Origin: JAQIBY01 sp046546095 | GTDB lineage: Bacteria > Bacteroidota > Bacteroidia > Bacteroidales > ML635J-15 | Length of the DNA stretch: 64,000 bases | Assembly (NCBI GenBank): GCA_046546095.1 | Contig: JBKGYK010000003.1 | Span: 9,365-73,364 of the forward strand | Direction of reading: 5' to 3' | Part shown: in pieces, positions 1 to 8,738 of the stretch | How positions within the stretch are numbered: the first letter of the stretch is position 1 | Layout: every line of letters begins with the position of its first letter | Notes under the pieces: generated by a model | Seen by the model: the letters and a program-made list of their open reading frames with translations, nothing else | What the model was told of the DNA's origin: nothing | Databases searched by the model: none | Translations under genes and position numbers: made by a program

Positions 1-11
1 TTCAGAATACA

Positions 12-1352
12 TTAACTTCCGCAATTCAGCAAGCAGTGTTCACATGCCACCTCATCGCCACGAAGTCTCTTGCTAACAAGGTCTTCCACACGCTCACGCA
101 ATGGATCGATTTTGATTTTACGCACCACTTCATTGGCAAAAGCATACATCATCATAAAACGCGCCTCAGCCTTGTCTATGCCACGGGTACGCAAGTAGAA
201 CATCGCCTCTTCATCCAACTGACCGACTGTTGCTCCATGGGAACATTTCACGTCATCTGCATAAATTTCCAGCTGAGGTTTGGTGCGCATACGGGCAGAA
301 TCTGTCAAACAGATGTTGTTGTTGGTCTGGTAGGCATTGGTGTTTTGTGCATCTTTCCGCACAAGAATGCGACCACTGAATGCCCCACGTGAATTATCAT
401 CCAGAATTGATTTAAAAAATTCATTGCTCGTACAATTGGGAACCGCATGATCCATAAAGACAAAATTATCCATACGCTGCTCGTTGTCGCTGAGTACAAG
501 GCCGTATATATTGCTATCAGCACCTTCTCCCGCAAGTTTCACATGAATATTGTTCCGGATAGTTCCTCCATGCAGGGAAAATGCAAGATTAATCAAACGT
601 GAATTGGCTTCCTGATGAAATGCCATATGATTGAAAATATTGGTCACGTCCGGTTCATTTTGCAGATCATAAACCTGCAGGTCACCGTTCTCTCCAACAT
701 ATGCTTCAGATGCAACATGAGAAACATTTTTAGCCATGGTCAGACTGTGATCACAAAGCACAAGCTGTAGTGAGGCATTATCACCGACAACAAAAAGATT
801 GCGCTGGAATATTTCTTTTTCACCAAAACCATGGGTAAGATTAACCACCTGTATGGGCTTGGGAATCTGCGTATTGTCAGGCACATAAATAAACACCCCA
901 TCACCTGAAAGCAATGTATTGAGATCTGCCCATCCGTTTTTGCTTTCCTTCAGATATTTGTTGTAGTGTCTGGAAACCAGCTCAGGATATTTATTCATGG
1001 CTTCACGCATGCTGCAAACAATAACTGATTCCGGGAGATTGCTGTCTATTATGCTATCCTGATAATACCATCCGTTGGACAGCAGAATCAGTTCAGTGTC
1101 CATGCCTTCCACTTCGCATTGAAAGAAGGCATTCAGGTCCGTTTTGACATCCGGTTTTTCCAGAACTTTCTGAAAGGGCATATTGAAAACATGATCAAAA
1201 TCCAGGTACCGGTAACGTTCGTCCCCTTTACCAGGCAGCCCACGTGACATGAGATTCTGCAAGGCTTCCTGTTTTTCAGTCTTTACTGCTTCGGGAAGCT
1301 TTTCCTGCTGTTTTATTTGCTGATAGGCTTCAATATATTCGCGGGTTTGCAT
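12..1352 (-). CDS. sufD: Fe-S cluster assembly scaffold protein SufD
   Basis: SufD is a subunit of the cytosolic SufBC2D scaffold on which Fe-S clusters are built. The 446-residue product has the C-terminal SufB/SufD core with the motif CSHGATVGQLDEEA, which holds the histidine equivalent to the functional His of E. coli SufD, followed by the usual LRTRGI and the end region rich in basic residues. I chose the ATG at 1352 (MQTREYIEAY) because it leaves 10 bp after the sufC stop and has a good AAGGAAAG Shine-Dalgarno sequence; the longer open frame to 1430 would run back into sufC. It is the last gene of the suf operon visible here. No sufS or sufE is seen before the left edge, so these, if linked, lie outside. 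The family is clear; the exact start is inferred. Confidence 0.95.
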   Translation of the reverse strand: MQTREYIEAYQQIKQQEKLPEAVKTEKQEALQNLMSRGLPGKGDERYRYLDFDHVFNMPFQKVLEKPDVKTDLNAFFQCEVEGMDTELILLSNGWYYQDSIIDSNLPESVIVCSMREAMNKYPELVSRHYNKYLKESKNGWADLNTLLSGDGVFIYVPDNTQIPKPIQVVNLTHGFGEKEIFQRNLFVVGDNASLQLVLCDHSLTMAKNVSHVASEAYVGENGDLQVYDLQNEPDVTNIFNHMAFHQEANSRLINLAFSLHGGTIRNNIHVKLAGEGADSNIYGLVLSDNEQRMDNFVFMDHAVPNCTSNEFFKSILDDNSRGAFSGRILVRKDAQNTNAYQTNNNICLTDSARMRTKPQLEIYADDVKCSHGATVGQLDEEAMFYLRTRGIDKAEARFMMMYAFANEVVRKIKIDPLRERVEDLVSKRLRGDEVACEHCLLNCGS

Positions 1353-1362
1353 ATTCTTTCCT

Positions 1363-2112
1363 TTAAGACAATTCATTTTTAATCCAGTCGTAACCTTTAT
1401 CTTCCAACTCCAATGCCAGATCCCGGCCACCTGATTTCACAATACGGCCCTGATAAAGGACATGGACGACATCGGGAACAATATAATCCAGAAGTCGCTG
1501 GTAGTGGGTAATGACAATACTGGCGTTATCATCAGATTTCAGAGCATTGACACCATTGGCCACGATACGCAGGGCATCAATATCCAGCCCGGAGTCTGTT
1601 TCATCCAGAATGGAAAGCTTTGGTTCCAGCATTGCCATTTGGAAAATTTCATTTTTCTTCTTTTCACCTCCTGAAAAACCTTCGTTCACAGAACGGTTGG
1701 TTAGGTTGGAATCAATTTCCACAAGGGCTTTGCGTTCGCGCATAAACTTCAGAAATTCTGCTGAGGAAAGTTCTTTCTGTCCGCGGTGTTCCCGGATTTG
1801 ATTGACAGCAGTTTTCATGAAGTTCATCATACCAACGCCGGGAATCTCTACGGGATACTGAAAACTCAGGAACAAGCCTTCACGGGCAAGTTCTTCCGGT
1901 TCCATTTCAAGCAGATTTTTGCCCCTGTACTCAACACTTCCCTTGGTTACTTTGAAAAGATCGCGTCCGGTAAGAACCGAAGCCAGGGTTGATTTCCCGC
2001 TCCCGTTGGGACCCATGATGGCATGGATTTCACCAGGTTTAACTTCCAGATTTATTCCATTGAGGATTTTTTTTCCCTCTATTTCTGCGTGTAAGTTATT
2101 AATTTTAAGCAT
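1363..2112 (-). CDS. sufC: Fe-S cluster assembly ATPase SufC
   Basis: SufC is the ABC-type ATPase of the SufBC2D complex; ATP binding drives the conformational change needed for cluster assembly. The 249-residue product has Walker A GPNGSGKST (about residues 34-42), the ABC signature FSGGEKKKNEI, a Walker B region with the SufC-typical ILDETDSGLDIDAL, and the H-loop ITHYQR. Length matches the family. It starts 11 bp after the stop of the small HEAT-like gene and ends 10 bp before sufD, so all four genes are very probably one transcript from the promoter at about 4200. Confidence 0.97.
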   Translation of the reverse strand: MLKINNLHAEIEGKKILNGINLEVKPGEIHAIMGPNGSGKSTLASVLTGRDLFKVTKGSVEYRGKNLLEMEPEELAREGLFLSFQYPVEIPGVGMMNFMKTAVNQIREHRGQKELSSAEFLKFMRERKALVEIDSNLTNRSVNEGFSGGEKKKNEIFQMAMLEPKLSILDETDSGLDIDALRIVANGVNALKSDDNASIVITHYQRLLDYIVPDVVHVLYQGRIVKSGGRDLALELEDKGYDWIKNELS

Positions 2113-2123
2113 GCTACTATAGT

Positions 2124-2678
2124 TTAATCCAAATGTAAATATTTGTTTTCCATGATGTTCATTCTTCGCTCACAGGACATTCTGACGCCCTTGCTTAACT
2201 GATGTTTTATCAATTCAAAGGATGCCTGAATTTCACCCAGCAACAGTGGCTCTTCTGCAGCAAATTTCAAGAGTATCTGAAGGCCAATGCTGCGTGTTCC
2301 CGGCTGTTTATCCGAATCCTGAAGTACTGACATACAAAAATCAAACAAACTGCCCTGCACCTCTTCCGGCCAGTCGCTGATGGCCGTATCTTTGAAAAGT
2401 TTCAAAAGCTCGCGTATCTGACCATCGCGCTTTATTTCAGGCAGACGGCACATGATTTCCGGCAGCCGGGAGATTATGCGGCCAGGGTTTGTCTTCACGC
2501 TGTTTGCCAGTGCCCAGGCAGAACGCCATGCTGCCGGCTGGTCATTTGACAAAGCAAGCCTCATACACTGCTCAAAATTGACTGCAGGAATCGTGGCTTC
2601 AACAGCTTGTTCTTTGTCAAGCTGAGCCGATTCATAAAAGGCTTTGAGATGCTGATATGTTTTGTCCTGTTTGTCCAT
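2124..2678 (-). CDS. Uncharacterised HEAT-like helical protein within the suf operon
   Basis: I do not recognise a named family. The 184-residue product has no signal peptide or membrane segment, so it is probably cytosolic. It reads as all-helical, with repeated amphipathic helices (for example AAWRSAWALANSV, then LPEIMCRLPEI, then RSIGLQILLKFA), a pattern seen in HEAT-type repeat proteins. The C-terminus is basic and then hydrophilic (RMNIMENKYLHLD). It sits between sufB (6 bp away) and sufC (11 bp away), so it is surely co-expressed with the Fe-S machinery. By context it may bind SufB/SufC/SufD or a client protein; that is inference. Similar short helical proteins in Bacteroidota are sometimes mislabelled in databases, so a name transferred by similarity should be treated with care. 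Confidence 0.85.
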   Translation of the reverse strand: MDKQDKTYQHLKAFYESAQLDKEQAVEATIPAVNFEQCMRLALSNDQPAAWRSAWALANSVKTNPGRIISRLPEIMCRLPEIKRDGQIRELLKLFKDTAISDWPEEVQGSLFDFCMSVLQDSDKQPGTRSIGLQILLKFAAEEPLLLGEIQASFELIKHQLSKGVRMSCERRMNIMENKYLHLD

Positions 2679-2684
2679 ATCTGA

Positions 2685-4139
2685 TTAACCAACGCTGCCT
2701 TCCAGGGTTATCTGCAGCAGTTTCTGAGCCTCTACAGCAAATTCCATCGGTAGTTTATTGATCACATCCTTGGCATAGCCATTGACAATCAAACCAATGG
2801 CGTCTTCTTCTGATATACCTCGCTGTTTGCAGTAAAACACCTGATCTTCTGAAATTTTTGATGTTGTGGCTTCATGCTCCACCACAGCCGAATCATTGTC
2901 TGTACTGATGTACGGAAATGTGTGAGCTCCACACTTGTCACCCAAAAGCAGGCTGTCACATTGTGAAAAGTTTCTTGCATTTTCAGCATTTTTGGAAACC
3001 TTCACCAATCCCCTGTATGAATTCTGGCTGTATCCGGCCGAAATTCCCTTGGAAATAATCGTACTTCTGGTGTTTTTTCCCAGATGAATCATTTTGGTAC
3101 CTGTATCTGCCTGCTGATAATTGTTGGTAACGGCCACACTATAAAATTCCGAAACTGAATTATCTCCTTTCAGAATGGTGGATGGGTATTTCCAGGTAAT
3201 GGCTGAACCGGTTTCTACCTGTGCCCAACTAATTTTTGAATTGTCACCCCGGCACATGCCCCGCTTGGTTACAAAATTGTAAACACCTCCTTTGCCTTGC
3301 TTATTGCCGGGATACCAATTCTGCACGGTAGAATATTTCACTTCAGCATCCTCTTCGGCAATGATTTCCACAATGGCAGCATGAAGCTGATTTTCATCAC
3401 GCTGAGGGGCAGTACATCCCTCAAGATAGGAAACATACGAACCGGCTTCAGCAATAATTAAGGTGCGCTCAAATTGTCCTGTGTTGGCAGCATTTATTCT
3501 AAAATAGGTACTCAGTTCCATGGGAGACCTCACCCCTTTTGGAATGTAGCAAAACGACCCATCACTAAAAACAGCGGAGTTGAGTGCGGCAAAATAATTA
3601 TCTCCTTTGGGGACAATGGTACCCAGGTATTTTTTTACCAAATCCGGATGTTTTTGTACCGCATCGCTGAAAGAACAAAATATGATGCCCTTTTCTGCCA
3701 GCTTTTCCTGAAATGTGGTTTTTACCGATACTGAATCCATCACAGCATCAACGGCGATACCGGAAAGCTGCTTTTGTTCATCAAGCGGGATACCCAATTT
3801 ATCAAAAGTTTCCCGGATATCGGGATCCACTTCATCAAGGGATGCGGGGCCTGCCTTTTGCTTTGGAGCTGAATAATAGATGATTTCCTGATAATCTATT
3901 TCAGGAATATTCAGATGCGCCCAGCCGGGCATTTTCATGCTTTTCCATTTGCGGTAAGCATCCAGACGGAATTCGAGCATCCATTCGGGTTCGTTCTTTT
4001 TCTTTGATATTATGCGGACAACATCCTCACTCAATCCTTTGGCTATATTATCTTCATCCAGCTTTGTTGTAAAACCGTATTTATATTCGTTCTGTGTTAA
4101 GTCTTGTAAGACTTTATCCTGTTCTGCTTCTTTGCCCAT
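2685..4139 (-). CDS. sufB: Fe-S cluster assembly scaffold protein SufB
   Basis: SufB is the main scaffold subunit of SufBC2D, where the nascent cluster is assembled. The 484-residue length is normal. Diagnostic stretches include SAPKQK near residue 90, SYLEGCTAP, and near the C-terminus SQCDSLLLGDKCGAHTFPYI and VVEHEATTSKI, which carry the cysteine and the Glu/His residues implicated in cluster assembly. It is the first gene of the operon and starts with an ATG at 4139, about 30 bases below the start site predicted from a near-perfect promoter. The inverted repeat in the leader suggests metal- or cluster-responsive control. Confidence 0.97.
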   Translation of the reverse strand: MGKEAEQDKVLQDLTQNEYKYGFTTKLDEDNIAKGLSEDVVRIISKKKNEPEWMLEFRLDAYRKWKSMKMPGWAHLNIPEIDYQEIIYYSAPKQKAGPASLDEVDPDIRETFDKLGIPLDEQKQLSGIAVDAVMDSVSVKTTFQEKLAEKGIIFCSFSDAVQKHPDLVKKYLGTIVPKGDNYFAALNSAVFSDGSFCYIPKGVRSPMELSTYFRINAANTGQFERTLIIAEAGSYVSYLEGCTAPQRDENQLHAAIVEIIAEEDAEVKYSTVQNWYPGNKQGKGGVYNFVTKRGMCRGDNSKISWAQVETGSAITWKYPSTILKGDNSVSEFYSVAVTNNYQQADTGTKMIHLGKNTRSTIISKGISAGYSQNSYRGLVKVSKNAENARNFSQCDSLLLGDKCGAHTFPYISTDNDSAVVEHEATTSKISEDQVFYCKQRGISEEDAIGLIVNGYAKDVINKLPMEFAVEAQKLLQITLEGSVG

Positions 4140-4150
4140 TTTTATTAATA

Positions 4151-4167
4151 TTTAGAGTTATTCTAAA
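4151..4167 (-). promoter_or_regulatory. Inverted-repeat operator candidate in the suf leader
   Basis: A perfect inverted repeat TTTAGA-5 nt-TCTAAA lies between the predicted start site of the suf operon and the sufB ATG. The shape (TTTAG...CTAAA) resembles sites of metal-responsive repressors of the Fur/DtxR type, which is known biology for suf genes in other bacteria. The repressor here is unknown. Confidence 0.45.
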
Positions 4168-4174
4168 TCATTTA

Positions 4175-4205
4175 CAAAATTACGATTAAGTTTTTTAATC
4201 TCAAA
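4175..4205 (-). promoter_or_regulatory. Promoter of the suf operon
   Basis: Read on the minus strand, a -33 box TTTG (4202-4205) is followed after exactly 19 bases by the -7 box TAATTTTG (4175-4182). This is a full match to the Bacteroidota primary-sigma consensus TTTG-N19-TAnnTTTG. Transcription should begin near 4171, giving a leader of about 30 bases before sufB. Confidence 0.8.
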
Positions 4206-4313
4206 TTACAATTGTCAGTACCACGGGTTAAGCAAACAATGAAGGAAAAGCATTGTTTAGAATTTTCAACTTTTCAGGCCAGACCAGCCTCCCTGCAATA
4301 TGGAAAAATCATG

Positions 4314-4363
4314 CTGCCTGCAAGTGTGCGATTTTCAAAGAACAATTATATCCGCACAGGCAG
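4314..4363 (-). terminator. Stem-loop downstream of the large outer-membrane protein gene
   Basis: CTGCCTG (4314-4320) and TGTGCG (4325-4330) pair with CGCACAGGCAG (4353-4363), giving a stem of about 11 bp with a 4-base bulge. On the minus strand it follows the stop at 4405 by about 40 bases and is followed by a short T-rich stretch, so it may terminate that gene. A weaker 8-bp inverted repeat (AAACAATG/CATTGTTT) follows at 4234-4258. The stretch between 4206 and 4404 holds no gene that I can support. Confidence 0.4.
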
Positions 4364-4404
4364 TTGCATGTGGTGGTGCAAATTATCCCATCCATAAACA
4401 GCAT

Positions 4405-7400
4405 TTAAAAATAAGCCCTGAGCTGCACTCCTCCGGTATGAATGGTTTTTTCTCCGGCAGGTTTTCTTCCCTGATAATTCAGATTCAACTGTAACCCATT
4501 GCTCAAACGCTTCTGAAAGCTCAGATTCCAGCGATAGTTGTCACCGGGCTGAAGCGACTCGAGCATTTGCCACGCCAGTGATGTTCCTGTTTCTCCGGAA
4601 TACACCACCCATACATATTCTAAACGCACGCTCAGCATACCATTGATAAGAGCATTGTTACGATATTCCACGCCAGGGCTCAGGCTTCGCGAGAAAACAT
4701 CATTCAGGCTATTCTCCCGGTGAGAAAAATCAAAAAAACCACGCAGCCGCACATTAACATCCGGCTGCACCCTGATATCCAGCAAATTGCTCTCTTCGTT
4801 GATATGGTAATTTTTGTTGCTAAAAAACTGAGAATCATAAAACTGACTACCCAGGCCGGTTGTATTGCTTATGCTGACTTCTCTGCTGATATTCCATCGC
4901 CACTGCAGTTTCCAGTTTTCGGATTCTCTGCTTTCTTCTCCACTGACAAGTTGTGAGCGACTGTCCTGGCGTTGGTAAATGATATCAGCGGTAAATACAG
5001 AGCTGAGCCGGTTCCATGAAAGCACATTCCGCAAATTATTGTTGTAGAAAACAAGTGCGGTATCGGCAATCAGGTAACTGACCGGGAGATACCTCATTCC
5101 TGTCCGGGAGGCGGTATTTTTTCCTGCCAGATTCATATTAAACCTGTTGGATAGCTTTGTCAAAACAGAAGAAAGTCCTGTATTACTGTCAATCACACGT
5201 TCCGGGCGCAGATTCAGGCTAAAGTTCAGGCTGTTATTAAAGGATTTGATGTAATCATTGCCGGGCATGTATATTCTTATGTAGTCAGCCTGGTCCTGGT
5301 AAACGGCCTCTTCAAATTCGTCAAGTTCCTCCACACCATTTCCGTTGTAATCTGTCCAGGTATAAATTCCTTGTCCTTCCGGAACTTTCAGATAGGAATA
5401 CTCTTTTTTAAGCTCCAGGCCGGAACCTGACTGATAGTACAGGTTTCCCGTGAGAAAGCCGTTAAATGACTCATGGCGGTACCGCAACTGTCCTGCAAAA
5501 TTATCCTGTGCCCGGGTATCTTCAAGCTCAGTTTGCCGCAACACATCCAACTTACGATATTGCAATCCGGCATCCAGTTTGTTTGCTTTGGTTTTCAGCA
5601 GCCTGTAATCCATACCCAGTTTATATGCTTCGCTGCTTCCTGAAAGCCGGTTTTGTCCGGGCAATTCATCTTTACGGTAGAGATAAGATAGTTTCCATTC
5701 ATTGTCCGATTGCCGACCCTGCTTTACCCAGGATTCCAACTCGTAAAACCGGAAACTGTTCCCTGTCAATTCCCCGGTATCCGGGATTTTCCCTTCCTGC
5801 CACTCCTGCTTAAAACGACCAAACACCTGCCATTTGGAAAATAATTTTCCCAGAGTGATGTTATTTTTCAGAAAAAAACCATCATAACCTGTTTGGCGGG
5901 TATTGAGCAAATCTCCTGAAAGCAGAATATCCCATTTTCGGTTTCGCAGCGAAGCATTCAGCACTTGCCTCCCGCCACTGTATTCTCCGGGCCGGTACAT
6001 CACGGAAGACTGAAAATCTGCCGTCAGGAAAGCAAAGGCATCATATTGCAATCTCAATTGTCCTGCATGCTCATTGACGCCTGCCAGTTCGTTTTCCACA
6101 ATCCAGTTTCGGGTAAATTCTGCCTCTCTGAATCGCTCCAGACTGCTAAAGTTTCTTTGAATAAAATCATAAGCCAGTGAAAAACGCAGATTTTGCAATG
6201 AATCCTTAATCAATTGCTGATTTATGCCTCCCCGCAGTGCCAGACCCTTGTCATCACCGGCATCCTGGTTTGAATAGGTATTCACATCTTTTTCAGAAAA
6301 ACTCATCACATAAAACAATTCCGTGCTGTTGGTGAGCTGATAATCCCCTCCCATACTCAGCATTTGTTGCTTTTTTGGAGTAATCAGGCGGCTCACCGGA
6401 GCGTAATTTCCGGATGGTGTGCCGTCCACCGGCGCAACCCACCTAAAAACACGGCCATTGGCAGCACCATTGACTTTGATGTAATTTCCCTGATTTTCAC
6501 CGACATTTGAAAAATTTATCTGATAAAATGCAGAGTCCGGATTGGTGGAATGTACAAAAATGGAATCATACACCTCCCCGTTAACCACAGTATCGGTAAG
6601 CCGGTATCGCACCTGTGCAGACTCAAAACCCACAGAATCCCATGCAGGATAAAGAGCATCAGAGAGTTCATCTCCGATATTGCTGAGAAATTGTCTTTGG
6701 TCTATGTCCAGGCGCTGGTCAACAGGTTGGTTTTTCCCATCTGATTCGTGAAAATATCTGACAAAAAATCGTGATTTTTTCGTTTCAACCTCGTGATTGG
6801 TTGATAGCATCAGGCGGTTGTAACTGCTGGCCCGGTATTCAAATTCTGCAATGATGCGGCTGTCTTTGGTGATTAACCTGTTGGCTGTAAAGCTGAGTTC
6901 GCCTGTATTGTAATCAATGATATAATCTTTGGTTTGTCCGCGTGTAAGCAATTCGCCGTCAAGGTAGATTCTTTCGCTTCCCGATACAATGACAATATAA
7001 CTTTCATTGTTGTTTCCCTGTAGCTTATATGGTCCCTGGTTGCCCTCTTCTCCCTGGATTTCCATCCGTTGATAATTGCCCCGGCTCACAGAAGCACCAA
7101 AATCTGATAATATTTTTGTTCTTTCTGCATCAAACCTGCCGGAGAGGCTTGCTCCCCGGGCTTTCTTGGCATATTGCATAAAATAATCATCCTGCTGCTT
7201 CAGGACAATGTCCCCTGCGCTCATCCTGAAAGCATCATTATAAACTTCTATGAACACCTTGTCAAATTCCTGCAATTTCTGGCTTGTCCCGTCCGGCTGT
7301 ATGGGAATATTCCGGTCTGTAAGTGCTGCTCTAACTTTCAGATCAGAAGTCAGATCACCTTCAATCTGCAGGTTGAGATTTGAGTTTAATACAGCATTCT

Positions 7401-7869
7401 GCCTGTTGCCCATGCTGACCCCTCTGGCAATACTACCTGTGGTTTTCAGCCGGCTTTCATCTGTACTACTTCGCCGGATATCACCCGGACTGTATGCTAT
7501 TTCAGGCTCTGATGAAGATCGTGATGTACTGTCAGAAGAAGAGGCAAACAACCAGGGCTGCTCTGTGGTACTGCCGGAAAAATCATACGGAAAAATCCGG
7601 TACGTACAATGCAGGCTTTCTCCACAGATACTATCATCAAGATAAACCAGACCTTCCCTGTGGTTTATCGTGTAGAGATTTTCCGCCAGTTTGCTGTTCT
7701 CTGCATTGTACAGGATAAAGCTACCCGGCACAAGTGGTGCAGCTTTCAGTTTATGCTTCCCGCCAGAGCAGCTGACAGTCTCAGAACGATGCAGTACAAG
7801 TTTCTGTGCCTGAATGTTCACGCTGGTAAGCATGAGAAAAACATATATGAGGATGCGCAGGTAATGCAT
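4405..7869 (-). CDS. Large predicted outer-membrane beta-barrel protein with SprA-like motifs
   Basis: The 1154-residue product begins with a signal peptide (MHYLRILIYVFLMLTSVNIQA, cleavage near AQ-KL), so I set the start at 7869; an open frame extends 35 codons further without a plausible leader. After about 140 residues comes TGSIARGVSMGNRQNAVLNS and then IPIQPDGTSQKLQEFDKVFI, a conserved block of large uncharacterised Bacteroidota surface proteins. At about residues 305-345 it has ELLTRGQTKDYIIDYNTGEL followed by DSRIIAEFEY, matching a motif that recurs in SprA of this same window. The rest alternates aromatic and polar residues, ends in a Phe (LRAYF), and fits a large outer-membrane barrel. 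Acidic DYNGNGVEELDEFEE near residue 840 looks like a Ca-binding loop. The function is unknown; by motif it may relate to T9SS or envelope biogenesis. Confidence 0.85.
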   Translation of the reverse strand: MHYLRILIYVFLMLTSVNIQAQKLVLHRSETVSCSGGKHKLKAAPLVPGSFILYNAENSKLAENLYTINHREGLVYLDDSICGESLHCTYRIFPYDFSGSTTEQPWLFASSSDSTSRSSSEPEIAYSPGDIRRSSTDESRLKTTGSIARGVSMGNRQNAVLNSNLNLQIEGDLTSDLKVRAALTDRNIPIQPDGTSQKLQEFDKVFIEVYNDAFRMSAGDIVLKQQDDYFMQYAKKARGASLSGRFDAERTKILSDFGASVSRGNYQRMEIQGEEGNQGPYKLQGNNNESYIVIVSGSERIYLDGELLTRGQTKDYIIDYNTGELSFTANRLITKDSRIIAEFEYRASSYNRLMLSTNHEVETKKSRFFVRYFHESDGKNQPVDQRLDIDQRQFLSNIGDELSDALYPAWDSVGFESAQVRYRLTDTVVNGEVYDSIFVHSTNPDSAFYQINFSNVGENQGNYIKVNGAANGRVFRWVAPVDGTPSGNYAPVSRLITPKKQQMLSMGGDYQLTNSTELFYVMSFSEKDVNTYSNQDAGDDKGLALRGGINQQLIKDSLQNLRFSLAYDFIQRNFSSLERFREAEFTRNWIVENELAGVNEHAGQLRLQYDAFAFLTADFQSSVMYRPGEYSGGRQVLNASLRNRKWDILLSGDLLNTRQTGYDGFFLKNNITLGKLFSKWQVFGRFKQEWQEGKIPDTGELTGNSFRFYELESWVKQGRQSDNEWKLSYLYRKDELPGQNRLSGSSEAYKLGMDYRLLKTKANKLDAGLQYRKLDVLRQTELEDTRAQDNFAGQLRYRHESFNGFLTGNLYYQSGSGLELKKEYSYLKVPEGQGIYTWTDYNGNGVEELDEFEEAVYQDQADYIRIYMPGNDYIKSFNNSLNFSLNLRPERVIDSNTGLSSVLTKLSNRFNMNLAGKNTASRTGMRYLPVSYLIADTALVFYNNNLRNVLSWNRLSSVFTADIIYQRQDSRSQLVSGEESRESENWKLQWRWNISREVSISNTTGLGSQFYDSQFFSNKNYHINEESNLLDIRVQPDVNVRLRGFFDFSHRENSLNDVFSRSLSPGVEYRNNALINGMLSVRLEYVWVVYSGETGTSLAWQMLESLQPGDNYRWNLSFQKRLSNGLQLNLNYQGRKPAGEKTIHTGGVQLRAYF

Positions 7870-7961
7870 TATTTTTACGAATTTACTCCTTTTTTCCAGT
7901 TTTCCTGATGCAATCCACTCAATATTTGATAAAGAACTTCGTTTGTTTTTAACAATAATAC

Positions 7962-7969
7962 TACTTTTG
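7962..7969 (+). promoter_or_regulatory. Candidate -7 box for the gene at 7988
   Basis: TACTTTTG matches the Bacteroidota -7 consensus TAnnTTTG. A TTTG occurs 16 bases upstream, shorter than the usual 19, so the -33 match is imperfect. The predicted start lies about 15 bases before the ATG. Confidence 0.5.
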
Positions 7970-7987
7970 CACAAAGCTTTAACAATT

Positions 7988-8734
7988 ATGCGGCTTAAAA
8001 TTTCTTTACTGTTTTTATTAATAATACCGGCAATGGCCAGTGCTCAATTAAATGACACGTCCATCAACATGTTTAAGGTAAATCTCAATTACTCCTTTCA
8101 TGTGCCGGGGGGCGACATTGCTGAACGATTTGGTGTGAGCTCAACCATAGGTGCTTCTCTTGAATACAAACACAAAAGCAACTGGACCATAGGGCTTGAA
8201 TATGCCTATCTTTTCGGAGGAATGGTAAAAGACAGTACCATACTTGATCACCTAAAGGATGAAAACGGCGGAGTCATCAATGAATATGGGGAATATGGTA
8301 CGATTTTGCTCACCCAACGCGGTTTTTATGCCGGCGGACACATTGGCAAACTCTTTCCTGTCTGGGGGCCAAACCCCAATTCCGGCATCAAAATACAACT
8401 GGGAGCCGGTTTGCTTGAACATCATATTCACATTGAAAATAAGGACAACAACATACCGGGAGTCCTTGGTGATTATAACAAAGGTTATGATCATCGCACA
8501 AACGGATTGAGTTTAAAACAGTTTATCGGCTACGAATACCTGGATCCCAATGGCTATTTTAATTTTTATGCCGGACTTGAATTTCATCAGGCCTGGACCT
8601 ACAACCGCAGGGATCTGAATTACAATACAGGAGAACGAGACACGGAGCTTAAACGTGATTTCCTTTCCGGCTTCCGCGTTGGATGGATATTACCACTATA
8701 TCAAAAAGAACCTGATTCATTCTACTATCATTGA
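7988..8734 (+). CDS. Predicted outer-membrane beta-barrel protein
   Basis: The 248-residue product starts with a clear signal peptide (MRLKISLLFLLIIPAMASAQ), which fixes the start at 7988. The mature part alternates glycine/aromatic strands (FKVNLNYSFHVPGGDIAERFG, IGLEYAYLFGGMV, GYFNFYAGLEFHQAW) and ends in a membrane-targeting-like strand (FRVGWILPLY), typical of an 8-12-stranded outer-membrane barrel. I do not recognise a named family. It ends 4 bases before waaA, so the two are probably co-transcribed, which suggests an envelope role. It is transcribed divergently from the large barrel at 4405-7869. Confidence 0.85.
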   Translation: MRLKISLLFLLIIPAMASAQLNDTSINMFKVNLNYSFHVPGGDIAERFGVSSTIGASLEYKHKSNWTIGLEYAYLFGGMVKDSTILDHLKDENGGVINEYGEYGTILLTQRGFYAGGHIGKLFPVWGPNPNSGIKIQLGAGLLEHHIHIENKDNNIPGVLGDYNKGYDHRTNGLSLKQFIGYEYLDPNGYFNFYAGLEFHQAWTYNRRDLNYNTGERDTELKRDFLSGFRVGWILPLYQKEPDSFYYH

Positions 8735-8738
8735 TTTC

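Noticed and set aside
4234..4258. Second terminator (AAACAATG/CATTGTTT) after the large barrel gene
   Set aside because: Stem is AT-rich, 8 bp, with no T-run on the minus strand; listed only as a note.
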